NCBI GenBank assembly: GCA_958295815.1
Contig: OY282374.1
Span: 4,368,682 to 4,432,681 of the forward strand
Source: Candidatus Poribacteria bacterium
GTDB lineage: Bacteria; Poribacteria; WGA-4E; WGA-3G
Length of the DNA stretch: 64,000 nt
Direction: 5' to 3'
Every line of letters begins with the position of its first letter. The first letter of the stretch is position 1. This document shows, in pieces, positions 34,472 through 42,951 of this stretch. The position numbers and the translations under genes are program-made. The notes under the pieces are model-generated. The model made no database searches. It worked only from the letters and a program-made list of their open reading frames with translations, and was not told where the DNA came from.

Positions 34472-35560
34472 ATGGACAAATTGAAACTCGGCGTTATCGG
34501 TGCAGGCGGCATTGTTTGTCGGATGCACCTGCCTGACTTGGCGGAAGACAGCGATTTTGAAGTTAGTGTCATCGGTGGCAGACGCGAACATCGCCTCAAA
34601 CATCAGTGTCAAGAATTTGATATACCACGCTGGACCCAAGATTACGATGCAATCATCGCCGACGATACACTTGATGCGATTTTGGTTGGCACACCGCATC
34701 CGTTGCATGTCTCGTGGGGTGTGAAAGCATTGGAAGCAGGAAAGCATGTGCTTATGCAGAAACCGCTCTGCGGGGATATGGACGAGGCGAACCAATTCGT
34801 CGCTGCCACTGAAGCGAGTGGTAAAACGGTGATGTGTCTCCCGCATTTCAACGCAGCTATCTACAAGATCCGTCAATTGATTGCTGAGAATGCGATTGGA
34901 CGTGTTTCTGGAGCGCGAATGCGGAGTAGCCACGGCGGTCCCGAAATCTATTACGCCGAAATCCGTGATATTTTCGGTGAGACAGGGGACGACTTGTGGT
35001 TTTTCGATGCCAAACAGGCGAGTGTGGGTGCGCTTTTTGATATGGGTGTTTACGCCGTCTCGGGCCTCGTTGCTATGCTCGGCACGTTCAGACGGGTGAC
35101 CGGCTTTGTTTCGACCTTCGACAAACCGACGGAATTAGAGGATGTCGCAACGCTTGTGCTTGAGATGCAATCGGGTGGAATTGTCACTGCAGAAACGAGT
35201 TGGTGCGATCCTGCGCGAACGGGAGAGGCGAGTGTACACGGCACAGCGGGTAAATTCACGATGCCCGGCAAAGATGGCGCGACGCTGAGCCAGTGGACAC
35301 CAACTTCCTACACGCGCGAGCATGCACCGGTTGATGTCAAAGAGATCGACTGCTCAGATGCAGCACCGAGTGGAATGCATACGCATTTTGCAGAATGTAT
35401 CCGTGAAGGGACACAACCGCCGCTCTCAAACGCATATACGGCGCGGCACGTCACTGAGATTCTGCTTGCGGGTCTCAAATCCTCTGAAACGGGTAAGGCA
35501 ATTGAACTCACAACAGAAGCAGACAATTGTGGAGATTGTTCATCGTCGGATTGTTGTTAA
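34472..35560 (+). CDS. Gfo/Idh/MocA oxidoreductase with Cys-rich C-terminal tail
   Basis: A 362-residue NAD(P)-dependent oxidoreductase; ATG 34472 follows GTAAGGAAAA. The Rossmann motif is GVIGAGGIVCRMHLP and the EKP-type motif reads MQKPLCGDMDEA. The C-terminal domain has DMGVYAVSGLVAML. The last residues (CGDCSSSDCC) form a Cys-rich tail that I do not associate with the family and that could bind a metal or [Fe-S]-type ligand or be a disordered end. It follows the DUF1080 gene by 39 bases, suggesting joint action on 3-keto sugars (inference). A strong hairpin lies past the stop. Confidence 0.85.
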   Translation: MDKLKLGVIGAGGIVCRMHLPDLAEDSDFEVSVIGGRREHRLKHQCQEFDIPRWTQDYDAIIADDTLDAILVGTPHPLHVSWGVKALEAGKHVLMQKPLCGDMDEANQFVAATEASGKTVMCLPHFNAAIYKIRQLIAENAIGRVSGARMRSSHGGPEIYYAEIRDIFGETGDDLWFFDAKQASVGALFDMGVYAVSGLVAMLGTFRRVTGFVSTFDKPTELEDVATLVLEMQSGGIVTAETSWCDPARTGEASVHGTAGKFTMPGKDGATLSQWTPTSYTREHAPVDVKEIDCSDAAPSGMHTHFAECIREGTQPPLSNAYTARHVTEILLAGLKSSETGKAIELTTEADNCGDCSSSDCC

Positions 35561-35587
35561 TAATAGAAACGGAAAGATAGTTAGGAA

Positions 35588-35638
35588 GGAAAATAAACAT
35601 CTTCATGTAGACGCGGAAAGTGCGCCTACATGAAGATG
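35588..35638 (-). terminator. Terminator hairpin between convergent genes
   Basis: CATCTTCATGTAG (35598-35610) pairs perfectly with CTACATGAAGATG (35626-35638). On the minus strand the stem is followed by TTTATTTTCC, so it best terminates the DUF5069 gene; it may also stop the plus-strand oxidoreductase. Confidence 0.75.
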
Positions 35639-35647
35639 CCTAAACGT

Positions 35648-36085
35648 TTAACCTAAGCTGGCGTGCAATTCATACCAGTCATCAAGGTTGTTGAGATTAA
35701 CAGCGTCTAAGATAGAGCCGTCGTCGTCGATGCCGCTTGCACCGAGGATGCTCCCGCGGGTATCGTCGTCGTGATTATAGCCCGCAATCGCGGCGTTCAG
35801 TTCAGAGACTGCCCCTTGGTCAAGGCTTCCACCACTCTGTTCCAAAACCCACGCTTCAAATTGCGGGTAGGAAGGTGAATTGTCACTGATATATGCCAAC
35901 GTAGCATCCTTGTCCAGTCCGAGTCCATCTAATACCATCTGATCAAAACCTGCTCCGCATGCTGGATAATCTTCATGGAGCACACCCTTGGCATCCATCA
36001 GCACTTTCGACCAGAATCGGGGGAGGTGTAACACGCCGAGCGGTCCTGCAACCCCGGAACTAATTGTCGGAATCATTCCTGCCAT
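35648..36085 (-). CDS. DUF5069 family protein
   Basis: A 145-residue cytosolic acidic protein. LGVLHLPRFWSKVLMDAKGVL near the N-terminus, then DQMVLDGLGLDKDATLAYI and FEAWVLEQSGGSLD, match the DUF5069 pattern as I remember it (L-P-R-L-x-x-K-A-R-x-x-x-x-G, then G-L-D and a W-V-x-x motif). Function unknown. An acidic stretch (GYNHDDDTRG and GIDDDGS) precedes the C-terminus. ATG 36085 follows AGAAGGAGAT. It is monocistronic, with a terminator hairpin directly after the stop. Confidence 0.7.
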   Translation of the reverse strand: MAGMIPTISSGVAGPLGVLHLPRFWSKVLMDAKGVLHEDYPACGAGFDQMVLDGLGLDKDATLAYISDNSPSYPQFEAWVLEQSGGSLDQGAVSELNAAIAGYNHDDDTRGSILGASGIDDDGSILDAVNLNNLDDWYELHASLG

Positions 36086-36279
36086 TCTATTATCTCCTTC
36101 TCTTGAAAGATCAAAAAACGAAAAAAATTATAAAGAGTTGTTGACACCACAGGTGTTATTGCCTGTCGTGTAAAATGTCCTATAGCATTATAGCGGACTG
36201 TGCAAAAAAGTCAAGAAAAAATTTGAATTGTGGTAGGGATACTTAGGATAGGTTTTAGAATTATCTATACACGATAGGG

Positions 36280-36299
36280 GCGAGGTTGGGAAACCTCGC
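36280..36299. repeat. Palindromic CGAGGTT repeat downstream of proA
   Basis: GCGAGGTT and AACCTCGC form an 8-base perfect stem with a GGGA loop. The right arm AACCTCGCCAGC is shared with the three copies at 46185-46276, so this is a member of a dispersed intergenic repeat family rather than a dedicated terminator. Confidence 0.65.
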
Positions 36300-36361
36300 C
36301 AGCGACTGCAGAGCAGTTCCACTTCTATCGTTTGAAGATGCGTCTACAGTATGATTTGCTC

Positions 36362-37624
36362 TTACTCACGCACCTGACCGTCTCCGTATACAATATACTT
36401 ATAAGTCGTCAAGCCCTCAAGTCCCATCGGACCGCGGGAGTGGAGTTTCTGCGTGCTAATTCCGACCTCTGCACCCAGTCCAAATTCATAGCCATCTGTG
36501 AAGACAGTACTGGCGTTGACGTAGACTGCAGCGGAATCCACCTCTTTGAGGAAGCGTTGCGCTGTGCTGTAGCTTTCGGTGATAATCGCATCGGAATGAT
36601 GTGAACCGTAAACCTCAATATGGTCGATCGCCGAGTCTATATCGTCCACTACTCGGATAGATAAAATATAATCAAGGTACTCCGTCCGCCAATCCTCTTC
36701 GGTTGCGGGTTTCGCCGCCGGATAGAGATGCTGCGTGCGATCACATCCGCGAATTTCGACATCGGCATCTTGTAGTTTTTCACAGAAAGTGGGAAGAAAT
36801 TTTTCAGCAGTATCAGCATGGACAAGGAGTGTCTCCACGGCGTTACAGACTGCGACTTTATATCCAACCTTAGCATTCATGCAGATATTGTTTGCCATTT
36901 CAAGATCAGCGGCTTTATCTACGTAGATATGGCAGATACCATCGGCATGTCCCAACACCGGAACATCGGATTCCTTCATCAAAAACTGGACGAACTCGTT
37001 GCTGCCGCGTGGAATGACGAGATCAACGTATTCTGGTAGACGGATGAGTTCATAAACAGCCTGTCGGTCGGTGGTGTCAACAAATTGGATAGCGTCTGGG
37101 ACTCCCTCTGCAGCAGCGGTATCACTGAGGATACGGGCAAGCGTTGCATTGGAGTGAATGGCTTCGGAGCCGCCTCGGAGGATAACACCGTTTCCAGACT
37201 TGATGCAGAGTGCAGATACTTCAACGGTCACGTCCGGGCGCGACTCATACACTACAGCAACAACTCCGATAGGGACGCGGACTGTACCGATCTTGAGTCC
37301 ATTAGGACGTTCACCCATACTGATGACAGCACCGATCGGGTCAGGAAGTGCGGCGACTTGGCGGAGGTTGTCTACCATCCGTTCGATTTTCTTATCGTCG
37401 AGTAGAAGACGCTGCATGAGTGGTGCGGCGAGACCAGTTTTTTCGCCGTTTTCGAGATCAATGCGGTTTGCCGCCTGAATTTTATCTTTGGAACTTTGTA
37501 GGCTTTCAGCCATTGCTAAGAGGGCACGATTCCGTACATCGGCGGAACTCCGTGACAGGATTCGCATCGCCGATTTTGCCTTTCGAGCCTGTGATTGGAT
37601 CATTTGTTGGATATTTTCGTTCAT
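36362..37624 (-). CDS. proA: Gamma-glutamyl phosphate reductase
   Basis: A 420-residue NADPH-dependent aldehyde dehydrogenase-superfamily enzyme that reduces glutamyl-5-phosphate in proline synthesis. Landmarks are IPIGVVAVVYESRPDVTVEV (split here as IGVVAVVYESRPDVT), LKSGN-type IKSGNGVILRGGSEA, LVIPRGSNEFV and the catalytic Cys in ADGICHIYVDKAAD. The C-terminal RGPMGLEGLTTYKY is diagnostic of ProA. ATG 37624 follows AAAGGAATACT. Its partner proB lies about 700 bases upstream on the same strand, separated by a repeat-filled gap, and a promoter precedes proA, so the two are separately transcribed. Confidence 0.95.
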   Translation of the reverse strand: MNENIQQMIQSQARKAKSAMRILSRSSADVRNRALLAMAESLQSSKDKIQAANRIDLENGEKTGLAAPLMQRLLLDDKKIERMVDNLRQVAALPDPIGAVISMGERPNGLKIGTVRVPIGVVAVVYESRPDVTVEVSALCIKSGNGVILRGGSEAIHSNATLARILSDTAAAEGVPDAIQFVDTTDRQAVYELIRLPEYVDLVIPRGSNEFVQFLMKESDVPVLGHADGICHIYVDKAADLEMANNICMNAKVGYKVAVCNAVETLLVHADTAEKFLPTFCEKLQDADVEIRGCDRTQHLYPAAKPATEEDWRTEYLDYILSIRVVDDIDSAIDHIEVYGSHHSDAIITESYSTAQRFLKEVDSAAVYVNASTVFTDGYEFGLGAEVGISTQKLHSRGPMGLEGLTTYKYIVYGDGQVRE

Positions 37625-37679
37625 AGTATTCCTTTAAAAGGTCGCGCAATAGATAAATAGTAGTGAAATAGTGGTTAGT

Positions 37680-37709
37680 ATTATAGCACAATGGGCAAAA
37701 AATTTTCAA
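37680..37709 (-). promoter_or_regulatory. Promoter of proA
   Basis: On the minus strand, TTGAAA (37709-37704), 18-base spacer, perfect TATAAT (37685-37680), 56 bases before the proA ATG. Confidence 0.6.
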
Positions 37710-38066
37710 ACTGGAATGGTTGTGGAAGAAATGGCGGTCAGCAGTCGGCGGTCAGTGAAGAGGGTTGCGGGTTATAAGTTATGGGTTGTGGATGGAGTAC
37801 GGTGGTGATTTAGGATGGACGGAGTATGTCTAATTTCACAGTTTTCATAGCAGAACAGAAAATGTGAGAGATTGGTAAATAGGCTATGAACATAGGTAAT
37901 AACTGGGTTTTTTCGGGTTTTGGGTGGGGTTTGTGTGAAGGGTGCTATGAAATTTGCTATGAAAATTTCATAGTTGCGGTCGGAAGTGGATTGTCTGAAT
38001 CGTGGGGTCATCGAATTACACGGATTAGGTTGGTTTTGGTGTTTTTTGGATGATGTGTCAGTAATA

Positions 38067-38112
38067 GTGCTATAGAATGTGCTATAGAATGTGCTATAGA
38101 ATGTGCTATAGT
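38067..38112. repeat. 12-bp tandem repeat (GTGCTATAGAAT) x 3.75
   Basis: Three complete units at 38067, 38079 and 38091 and a partial fourth unit (GTGCTATAG) at 38103. Related GCTATGAAAT words occur about 120 bases earlier. Confidence 0.85.
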
Positions 38113-38209
38113 TAGTGCGGTGAAAGTGTCAGTAAAGTCTGTCAGTTTGTGTCATGTTTTGTGCACTCGAAATTATATGCAGAATCATTAGCGGTCAGTT
38201 GTCAACGGT

Positions 38210-38253
38210 GGATTGTCTGAACCAAGATTGACAGGATTCAAGGATTTTCAGGA
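38210..38253. repeat. Dispersed 44-bp repeat, copy 1
   Basis: Begins GGATTGTCTGAACC and runs to TTTTCAGGA. It matches 53266-53309 with two mismatches in 44 bases. Both copies are in gaps between genes. Confidence 0.8.
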
Positions 38254-38329
38254 TTGTTAATGATTGGAAACCGTCAGCTATGAGCGGTCAGTAGTCGACA
38301 GATCCTGTTAGAATGTGGATGGTGCAAAG

Positions 38330-39493
38330 TCAGTCAAGTAATACGAGATTATCACGATGTATGATTTCGTCGTAATCGCGGTAACCGAGGATCTTTTCAA
38401 TATTTTTGGTGTGCTTTCCGGCGAGTTTTTTGGTTTCTATAGCGTTATAATTTACTAAACCTCTGGCAAACTCTACACCGTTTTCTGTGAGACATGAGAC
38501 GGTATCGCTATAGTCAAAACTACCTTCAACGCGCCGGATCCCGGCAGGAAGTAGGCTTTTCCCACTTCGCACGAGCGCGTTCCGGGCACCATCATCTACA
38601 ATGAGTCTGCCTTTCGGCGGACGGGAATATGCGATCCACCGCTTCCGTCCAGAGATACGGGACTGTGGTAGAAATAGGGTCCCAAGCAACTCGCCCTTCA
38701 AGAGTCTTGTAACGACAAGCGGTTCTCGTCCGTGTGCCAGCACCATCATTTCACCTGATCCGGTAACAATATCCGCCGCTCGCAGTTTGGTTACCATACC
38801 GCCAGTACCACTCGTCGTGCCAGCATCGCCTGCGGCTTGCCATATCTCTTTTGAAATCGTGCCGACAGTGTGGATAAGCTCCGGATTGGAACTGTGCCGC
38901 GGATCGGCGGTGTAAAAGCCTGCTTGATCAGAGAGGACAACGAGGAGTTCTGCTTGGGCGAGATTTGTTACATAGGCGGAGAGGGTATCGTTATCGCCAA
39001 CTTTAATTTCATCGACTGCGACGGTGTCGTTCTCGTTGACGATAGGAACGACGCCGTGATGGAGCAGTGCACGGAGGGTATCGTTCATGCGGGTGTAGCG
39101 TTCTCGGTTCGAGAAATCGTCCCGCGTGAGGAGCATGAGCGCAGTCCGTTGTCCGTAGTTGCGGAACCGTTCCTCGTACGCTGCCATCAACCAAATCTGC
39201 CCGACTGCGGCAGAGGCTTGTAATTGGGGTAGCGTCTGCGGACGTTGTCTCAGACCGAGTTGTGGCCAGCCTGCGGCGATTGCTCCCGATGTGACGAGGA
39301 TAACCTCCACGCCCTGCTGTTTGACGAGTGCTAAATCGTGAACCAGCCCATCCAGCGCAGCTTCGTTGAGATGCCCGTCATCTGCAATAGTGGTGCTGCC
39401 GACCTTGACGACAATACGTCGCACGTCCGACAAACAGACACGTTCATCGGTCGGATCGCATCGCTCTTGGGCTATAGGTGAACTCGAATTCAT
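38330..39493 (-). CDS. proB: Glutamate 5-kinase (AAK + PUA domains)
   Basis: A 387-residue kinase for the first step of proline synthesis. The amino-acid kinase domain shows VVKVGSTTIADD, VTSGAIAAGW and the NENDTVAVDEIKVGDNDTLSA stretch; GTGGMVTKLRAADI follows. The C-terminal ~80 residues are a PUA domain (GRLIVDDGARNAL), so this is the long, proline-regulated type. The start is ATG 39493, about 14 bases after AAGGAGA; the conserved region begins ~27 residues later, so a shorter start is possible. The 5' end overlaps the end of obg by 50 bases. ProA is separated by a 0.7-kb repeat-rich gap. Confidence 0.94.
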   Translation of the reverse strand: MNSSSPIAQERCDPTDERVCLSDVRRIVVKVGSTTIADDGHLNEAALDGLVHDLALVKQQGVEVILVTSGAIAAGWPQLGLRQRPQTLPQLQASAAVGQIWLMAAYEERFRNYGQRTALMLLTRDDFSNRERYTRMNDTLRALLHHGVVPIVNENDTVAVDEIKVGDNDTLSAYVTNLAQAELLVVLSDQAGFYTADPRHSSNPELIHTVGTISKEIWQAAGDAGTTSGTGGMVTKLRAADIVTGSGEMMVLAHGREPLVVTRLLKGELLGTLFLPQSRISGRKRWIAYSRPPKGRLIVDDGARNALVRSGKSLLPAGIRRVEGSFDYSDTVSCLTENGVEFARGLVNYNAIETKKLAGKHTKNIEKILGYRDYDEIIHRDNLVLLD

Positions 39494-40736
39494 CTATCTG
39501 GACCGTGTCTCCTTCCACTGCGCCTGCGCGGGCGAGGGCATTCATCACTCCCATATTTTTTAATTTCCGATACAATAGAATCAACGCCTGTTCATTCCCC
39601 ATATCCGCCATCAGGACAGCACGGCGCGGTTCTGCGCCGCTGACAACGAAGCCTTCGCTGGTTTTAACGAGTTCAAACCGTGCTGACGGTTCTGGTGGTA
39701 GTTTTTGTTCAAAACTGATTGTCGTCTCTGCTTTCTCTCTGGTGCGTGTTTCGAGATATTGTAGAGAGCGGTAGGCTTGCTGCATGAGCTGATTGACCCC
39801 TTCACCGGTAACAGCGGAGATAGGGAAAATTTTCTGCTTACCGAAGTATTCCTGGACGCGCGTTAGATTCGCCTTCGCTTCAGGCATATCTATCTTATTT
39901 ACGGCAATAATTTGTGGAAGTTTCGTTAGCAGCGCGTTATAATGCCCCAATTCACGGTTGAGTTGTTCGTAGTCTTCAATCGGGTCGCGCCCATCTGTGG
40001 CACTTAAATCGATGACATGAATGAGCATTTTTGTGCGCTCAATGTGGCGCAAAAACTGATGTCCTAAGCCTGCTCCCTGATGCGCGCCCTCTATGAGTCC
40101 AGGGATGTCAGCAAGGATGAAATTCTGTTCTCGATCAATGCGGACGACCCCTAAATTAGGACGGAGTGTGGTGAAAGGGTACGGGGCGATTTTCGGGGTG
40201 GCAGCGGAGGTTCGTGCAAGTAGGGTTGACTTGCCAGCGTTGGGATAGCCGACGAGTCCCACATCGGCAATGAGTTTTACCTCAAGGCTGACCTCACGTT
40301 CTTCTCCGGGTTCACCCTTCTCGGCGACGCGTGGTGCTTGGAAGGTGCTGCTCTTGAAGTGCGCATTGCCTTTTCCACCGATACCGCCGTGTGCGACGAC
40401 AACGGTCTGATCGGGTTCCGTCAGATCGGCGAGCATTTCTAATGTGTCATGGTCTCTGACGATGGTGCCAGCAGGGACTTTAATGACTCGGTCTGTGCCA
40501 TCTGCGCCGTCTTTTTGCTTGCCGGAGCCGTGCCCACCGTTTTCAGCGACCTGGCGCGGGTTATGACGTAGATCAATTAGCGTGCTCATGCCGAGGGTGG
40601 CAACGAGAACAACATTCCCACCACTTCCACCGTCCCCGCCGTCGGGACCGCCGCGCGGGACGAATTTTTCTCGGCGGAAACTGATACATCCATTCCCACC
40701 GGCACCTGCTTTCACCTGAATTTTTGCTGTATCCAT
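39444..40736 (-). CDS. obgE: Obg/CgtA GTPase
   Basis: A 430-residue essential ribosome-assembly GTPase. The N-terminal glycine-rich Obg fold has GAGGNGCISFRREKFVPRGGP followed by GGDGGSGGNV. The G domain has G1 GYPNAGKST, G2 TTLRPN, G3 DIPGLIEGA, G4 NKID and G5 SAVTGEG. A C-terminal OCT domain (FVVSGAEPRRAVLMADM to GDTVQIDEFEF) completes it. The layout is the standard three-domain Obg. The ribosome site before ATG 40736 is weak. The end overlaps proB by 50 bases, the commonly seen obg-proB neighbourhood. Confidence 0.95.
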   Translation of the reverse strand: MDTAKIQVKAGAGGNGCISFRREKFVPRGGPDGGDGGSGGNVVLVATLGMSTLIDLRHNPRQVAENGGHGSGKQKDGADGTDRVIKVPAGTIVRDHDTLEMLADLTEPDQTVVVAHGGIGGKGNAHFKSSTFQAPRVAEKGEPGEEREVSLEVKLIADVGLVGYPNAGKSTLLARTSAATPKIAPYPFTTLRPNLGVVRIDREQNFILADIPGLIEGAHQGAGLGHQFLRHIERTKMLIHVIDLSATDGRDPIEDYEQLNRELGHYNALLTKLPQIIAVNKIDMPEAKANLTRVQEYFGKQKIFPISAVTGEGVNQLMQQAYRSLQYLETRTREKAETTISFEQKLPPEPSARFELVKTSEGFVVSGAEPRRAVLMADMGNEQALILLYRKLKNMGVMNALARAGAVEGDTVQIDEFEFTYSPRAMRSDR

Positions 40737-40842
40737 AGATTACACACTTTAGAGTGGAAAAATCTAATTATTAAACCTCGTTATCGGAAAGGCAACCATC
40801 AAGCAGTCGCTTCATTTTCTCTTAATTGAAGGGGTGTAAGTG

Positions 40843-42054
40843 TCAATCGCCGCAATTGTTCCCCTCTAACCCGCACCAAATCTCTCTCAAAATCTCCGGC
40901 GCGCGTTTGCTCGCCTGTTCGTAGGTCAAGCCTGTTTCGACCGTCACGTATGTCCGAGTTATATCCCCCGGATCGGCCACGCCATCCGCTCCTGTAAAGG
41001 TAATCTCTTTTTCACTTGAATTAATCACGACGAAACACCTACAGATCACACCGCTCTGCAACGAGTCGGGTGCGTTGTTCGGCTGCGGGTACCAAATAAC
41101 ATCAACAACATAATTACCTTCACAATCACATGATTCACCGCCGTTTCCATTGCCACCGTTGCCGTTATTATCAGGAGTCTGTGGAGTCTGTGGAGTCTGT
41201 GGAGTCTGTGGAGTCTGTGGAGTCTGTGGAGTCTGTGGAGTCTGTGGAGTCTGTGGAGTCTGTGGAGTCTGTGGAGTCTGTGGAGTGTTGCCTCCTCTGC
41301 CACCACCACCACCGCCACCACCGCCACCGGGAGGTGTGCCATCGGTATCATCTCCATCTGTATCGGAACGGGGAACAGTGCCGCCACCACCACCACCACC
41401 GCCACCACTACCACCACCACCACCGCCACCACTACCACCACCGCCACCACCGCCATTTCCACCGCCGCCGGGAGTGCCATCGTCATCTGTATCGGAACGA
41501 GGAACAGTGCCGCCGCCACCACCACCGCCACCACCGCCACCGCCGCCTCTAACAACAGTGCCAATGCCGCCATCACCAGTATCATCACCAGTATCATCAC
41601 CAGTATCATCACCAGTATCATCACCAGTGCCAGTTGCCCTTTCGGGTTGTAAAACAGGTACACCTTCACGGTAGAGTATATAAATATGTCTCGTTGGATT
41701 GACTTGGATGATGGGTCCGTAGACACCATTTTCGTCGATAGTTGCTTCCTGCTCCAGCATAATGGTTATGCACGCTGAATCAACACCGTTCAAAAGGCAG
41801 ACAGAATCTTCGGTCGAGGTAAAATATCGGTCTACATCATCAACTGTGAGCATTGAACCGAGATGCGGTGAATCAGAACACCCCACTATACTAAAAAGTA
41901 TTAGCAGGACGCCACTGATTAAGTTTAACGATAAAGGTTGGATTTTCTTCACTTTTGGGTTTTGAATGCTTTGGAGTACTATCAAGGAATTTGTCCTTGC
42001 TTTGGTAGAATGTTGGTAGGAGATGCCGTCGATTCTCAAGTCTGCTTTTGTCAT
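40843..42054 (-). CDS. Low-complexity lipoprotein with Gly-rich and TPQ tandem repeats
   Basis: A 403-residue exported protein. ATG 42054 follows AAGGAGAG. A long 38-residue N-region leads to a hydrophobic segment and lipobox SIVGC (Cys59). The first folded part (DVDRYFTSTEDSVC to GVPVLQPERAT) is paralogous to the next lipoprotein. Then come a (GDDT) run, Gly-rich stretches split by PRSDTD-type spacers, and about 12 copies of T-P-Q. The C-terminus is a Cys-containing domain (ESCDCEGNYVVDVIWYPQP and CRCFVVI). The low-complexity middle is probably a flexible stalk at the cell surface. No enzyme motif. Confidence 0.7.
   Translation of the reverse strand: MTKADLRIDGISYQHSTKARTNSLIVLQSIQNPKVKKIQPLSLNLISGVLLILFSIVGCSDSPHLGSMLTVDDVDRYFTSTEDSVCLLNGVDSACITIMLEQEATIDENGVYGPIIQVNPTRHIYILYREGVPVLQPERATGTGDDTGDDTGDDTGDDTGDGGIGTVVRGGGGGGGGGGGGGTVPRSDTDDDGTPGGGGNGGGGGGGSGGGGGGGSGGGGGGGGGTVPRSDTDGDDTDGTPPGGGGGGGGGGRGGNTPQTPQTPQTPQTPQTPQTPQTPQTPQTPQTPQTPQTPDNNGNGGNGNGGESCDCEGNYVVDVIWYPQPNNAPDSLQSGVICRCFVVINSSEKEITFTGADGVADPGDITRTYVTVETGLTYEQASKRAPEILREIWCGLEGNNCGD
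41177..41284. repeat. 9-bp tandem repeat, 12 copies, within the lipoprotein gene
   Basis: The word GTCTGTGGA recurs at exact 9-base spacing from 41177, 12 times; on the minus strand it encodes T-P-Q. Because the unit is a multiple of three, copy-number change would alter stalk length without breaking the frame. Confidence 0.92.
41572..41631. repeat. 12-bp tandem repeat, five copies, within the lipoprotein gene
   Basis: ATCACCAGTATC repeats at 41572, 41584, 41596, 41608 and, with changes, 41620; on the minus strand it encodes G-D-D-T. Confidence 0.85.
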
Positions 42055-42075
42055 GATGCTCTCCTTCCTATAGCG

Positions 42076-42801
42076 TTAACGGACCGGTTGCAATTGGAAG
42101 GTGTTGGCACCTTCGTCAGATACCACGCCATCTGTGTTGATGCGAAACTTTGCAATCTGACCTTGAATCAACCCAACCACTCGAATCTTTATCGCTGAAG
42201 CATCAGTTTCAACAAAGAATTCAGCACTACGACTGTCATCAGTTCCATCAATTTGTGTGAAGTTTTTTATCTCAAGGTCTCTGCTATCGTTAGGTAAAAA
42301 CCGCATTCCTTCTACAACGCGAATCTCTAACCCGCTGGTTTCAAAAGCTACTCCACGATCTTCCTCGGGGAACGATTCTGGGTAGTATATCCGGATAGTC
42401 CAACCACTGGAAATATTGTCTCCAGCATCCAAAAGTTCGCTATCGGGTGGCAGTTCAGCTTTCCCAGTATCTACTAATTCTTGTGCAATCTGGCTGGTGT
42501 CCATCGCCCTTTCTGCCCGTAAGATACGATGACCTTCATAGTAGAATTCGTATGTGATCCCTGTCGGATGGATGTGGATAAGGGGAACCTCCTCGTCCCT
42601 CTCATCTTCTTTCTCTACCTCTTTCACCACAACCTTTAGGCAGACGGAATCAAACCCGTCTTGTACACAGACCGTATCCTCACCCGCTGTCTCAAGATAC
42701 CGCTCCACATCGTTGACCGAGAGTAACGGACCGGTATAAGGAACCTCGCATCCAATGATACTCACAGACATTACAAAAATTGCAAAAAGCAATTTTCTCA
42801 T
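42076..42801 (-). CDS. Lipoprotein, paralogue of the TPQ-repeat lipoprotein
   Basis: A 241-residue exported protein; ATG 42801 follows GTGGAGGTAATAA. The signal ends in the lipobox SIIGC (Cys18). The next ~80 residues (LSVNDVERYLETAGEDTVC, GFDSVCLKVVV, YEFYYEGHRILRAERAM) align by eye with residues ~68-150 of the following gene (LTVDDVDRYF, GVDSACITIML, YILYREGVPVLQPERAT). The C-terminal half is different and contains beta-rich stretches such as SRSAEFFVETDASAIKIRVV. It lies 21 bases upstream of its paralogue in the same orientation. Function unknown; a surface-exposed duplicated pair is likely. Confidence 0.75.
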   Translation of the reverse strand: MRKLLFAIFVMSVSIIGCEVPYTGPLLSVNDVERYLETAGEDTVCVQDGFDSVCLKVVVKEVEKEDERDEEVPLIHIHPTGITYEFYYEGHRILRAERAMDTSQIAQELVDTGKAELPPDSELLDAGDNISSGWTIRIYYPESFPEEDRGVAFETSGLEIRVVEGMRFLPNDSRDLEIKNFTQIDGTDDSRSAEFFVETDASAIKIRVVGLIQGQIAKFRINTDGVVSDEGANTFQLQPVR

Positions 42802-42951
42802 TTATTACCTCCACTCTTGTATCCGTTCCACAGATGATTTAGGCTTGCTTATCAACAAGCGATATAGCCCCATTCAATCATAGTAGTAAGAATACATTTT
42901 CCCTCGGATTTATACCGACCGAAGGAGATACCCTGAGGCACAACTATCAGA

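Larger units (their letters stand above)
37625..38329. other. Repeat-rich gap between proB and proA
   Basis: About 700 bases without a credible gene. It contains several near-copies of GCGGTCAG (around 37734-37755, 38190 and 38285), 3.75 copies of a 12-base unit, one full copy of a 44-base dispersed repeat, and a short prefix of the same repeat at 37987-37999. Minus-strand frames here are low-complexity and lack start signals. Confidence 0.75.

Noticed and set aside
37772..38011. Minus-strand frame of 79 residues in the proBA gap
   Set aside because: No ribosome site, low-complexity composition, overlaps several repeats.
41046..41729. Long minus- and plus-strand frames made of repeats (H-R-L, V-E-S, C-G-V)
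   Set aside because: They are frame shadows of the 9- and 12-base tandem repeats in the lipoprotein gene; codon use is monotone and there is no ribosome site.
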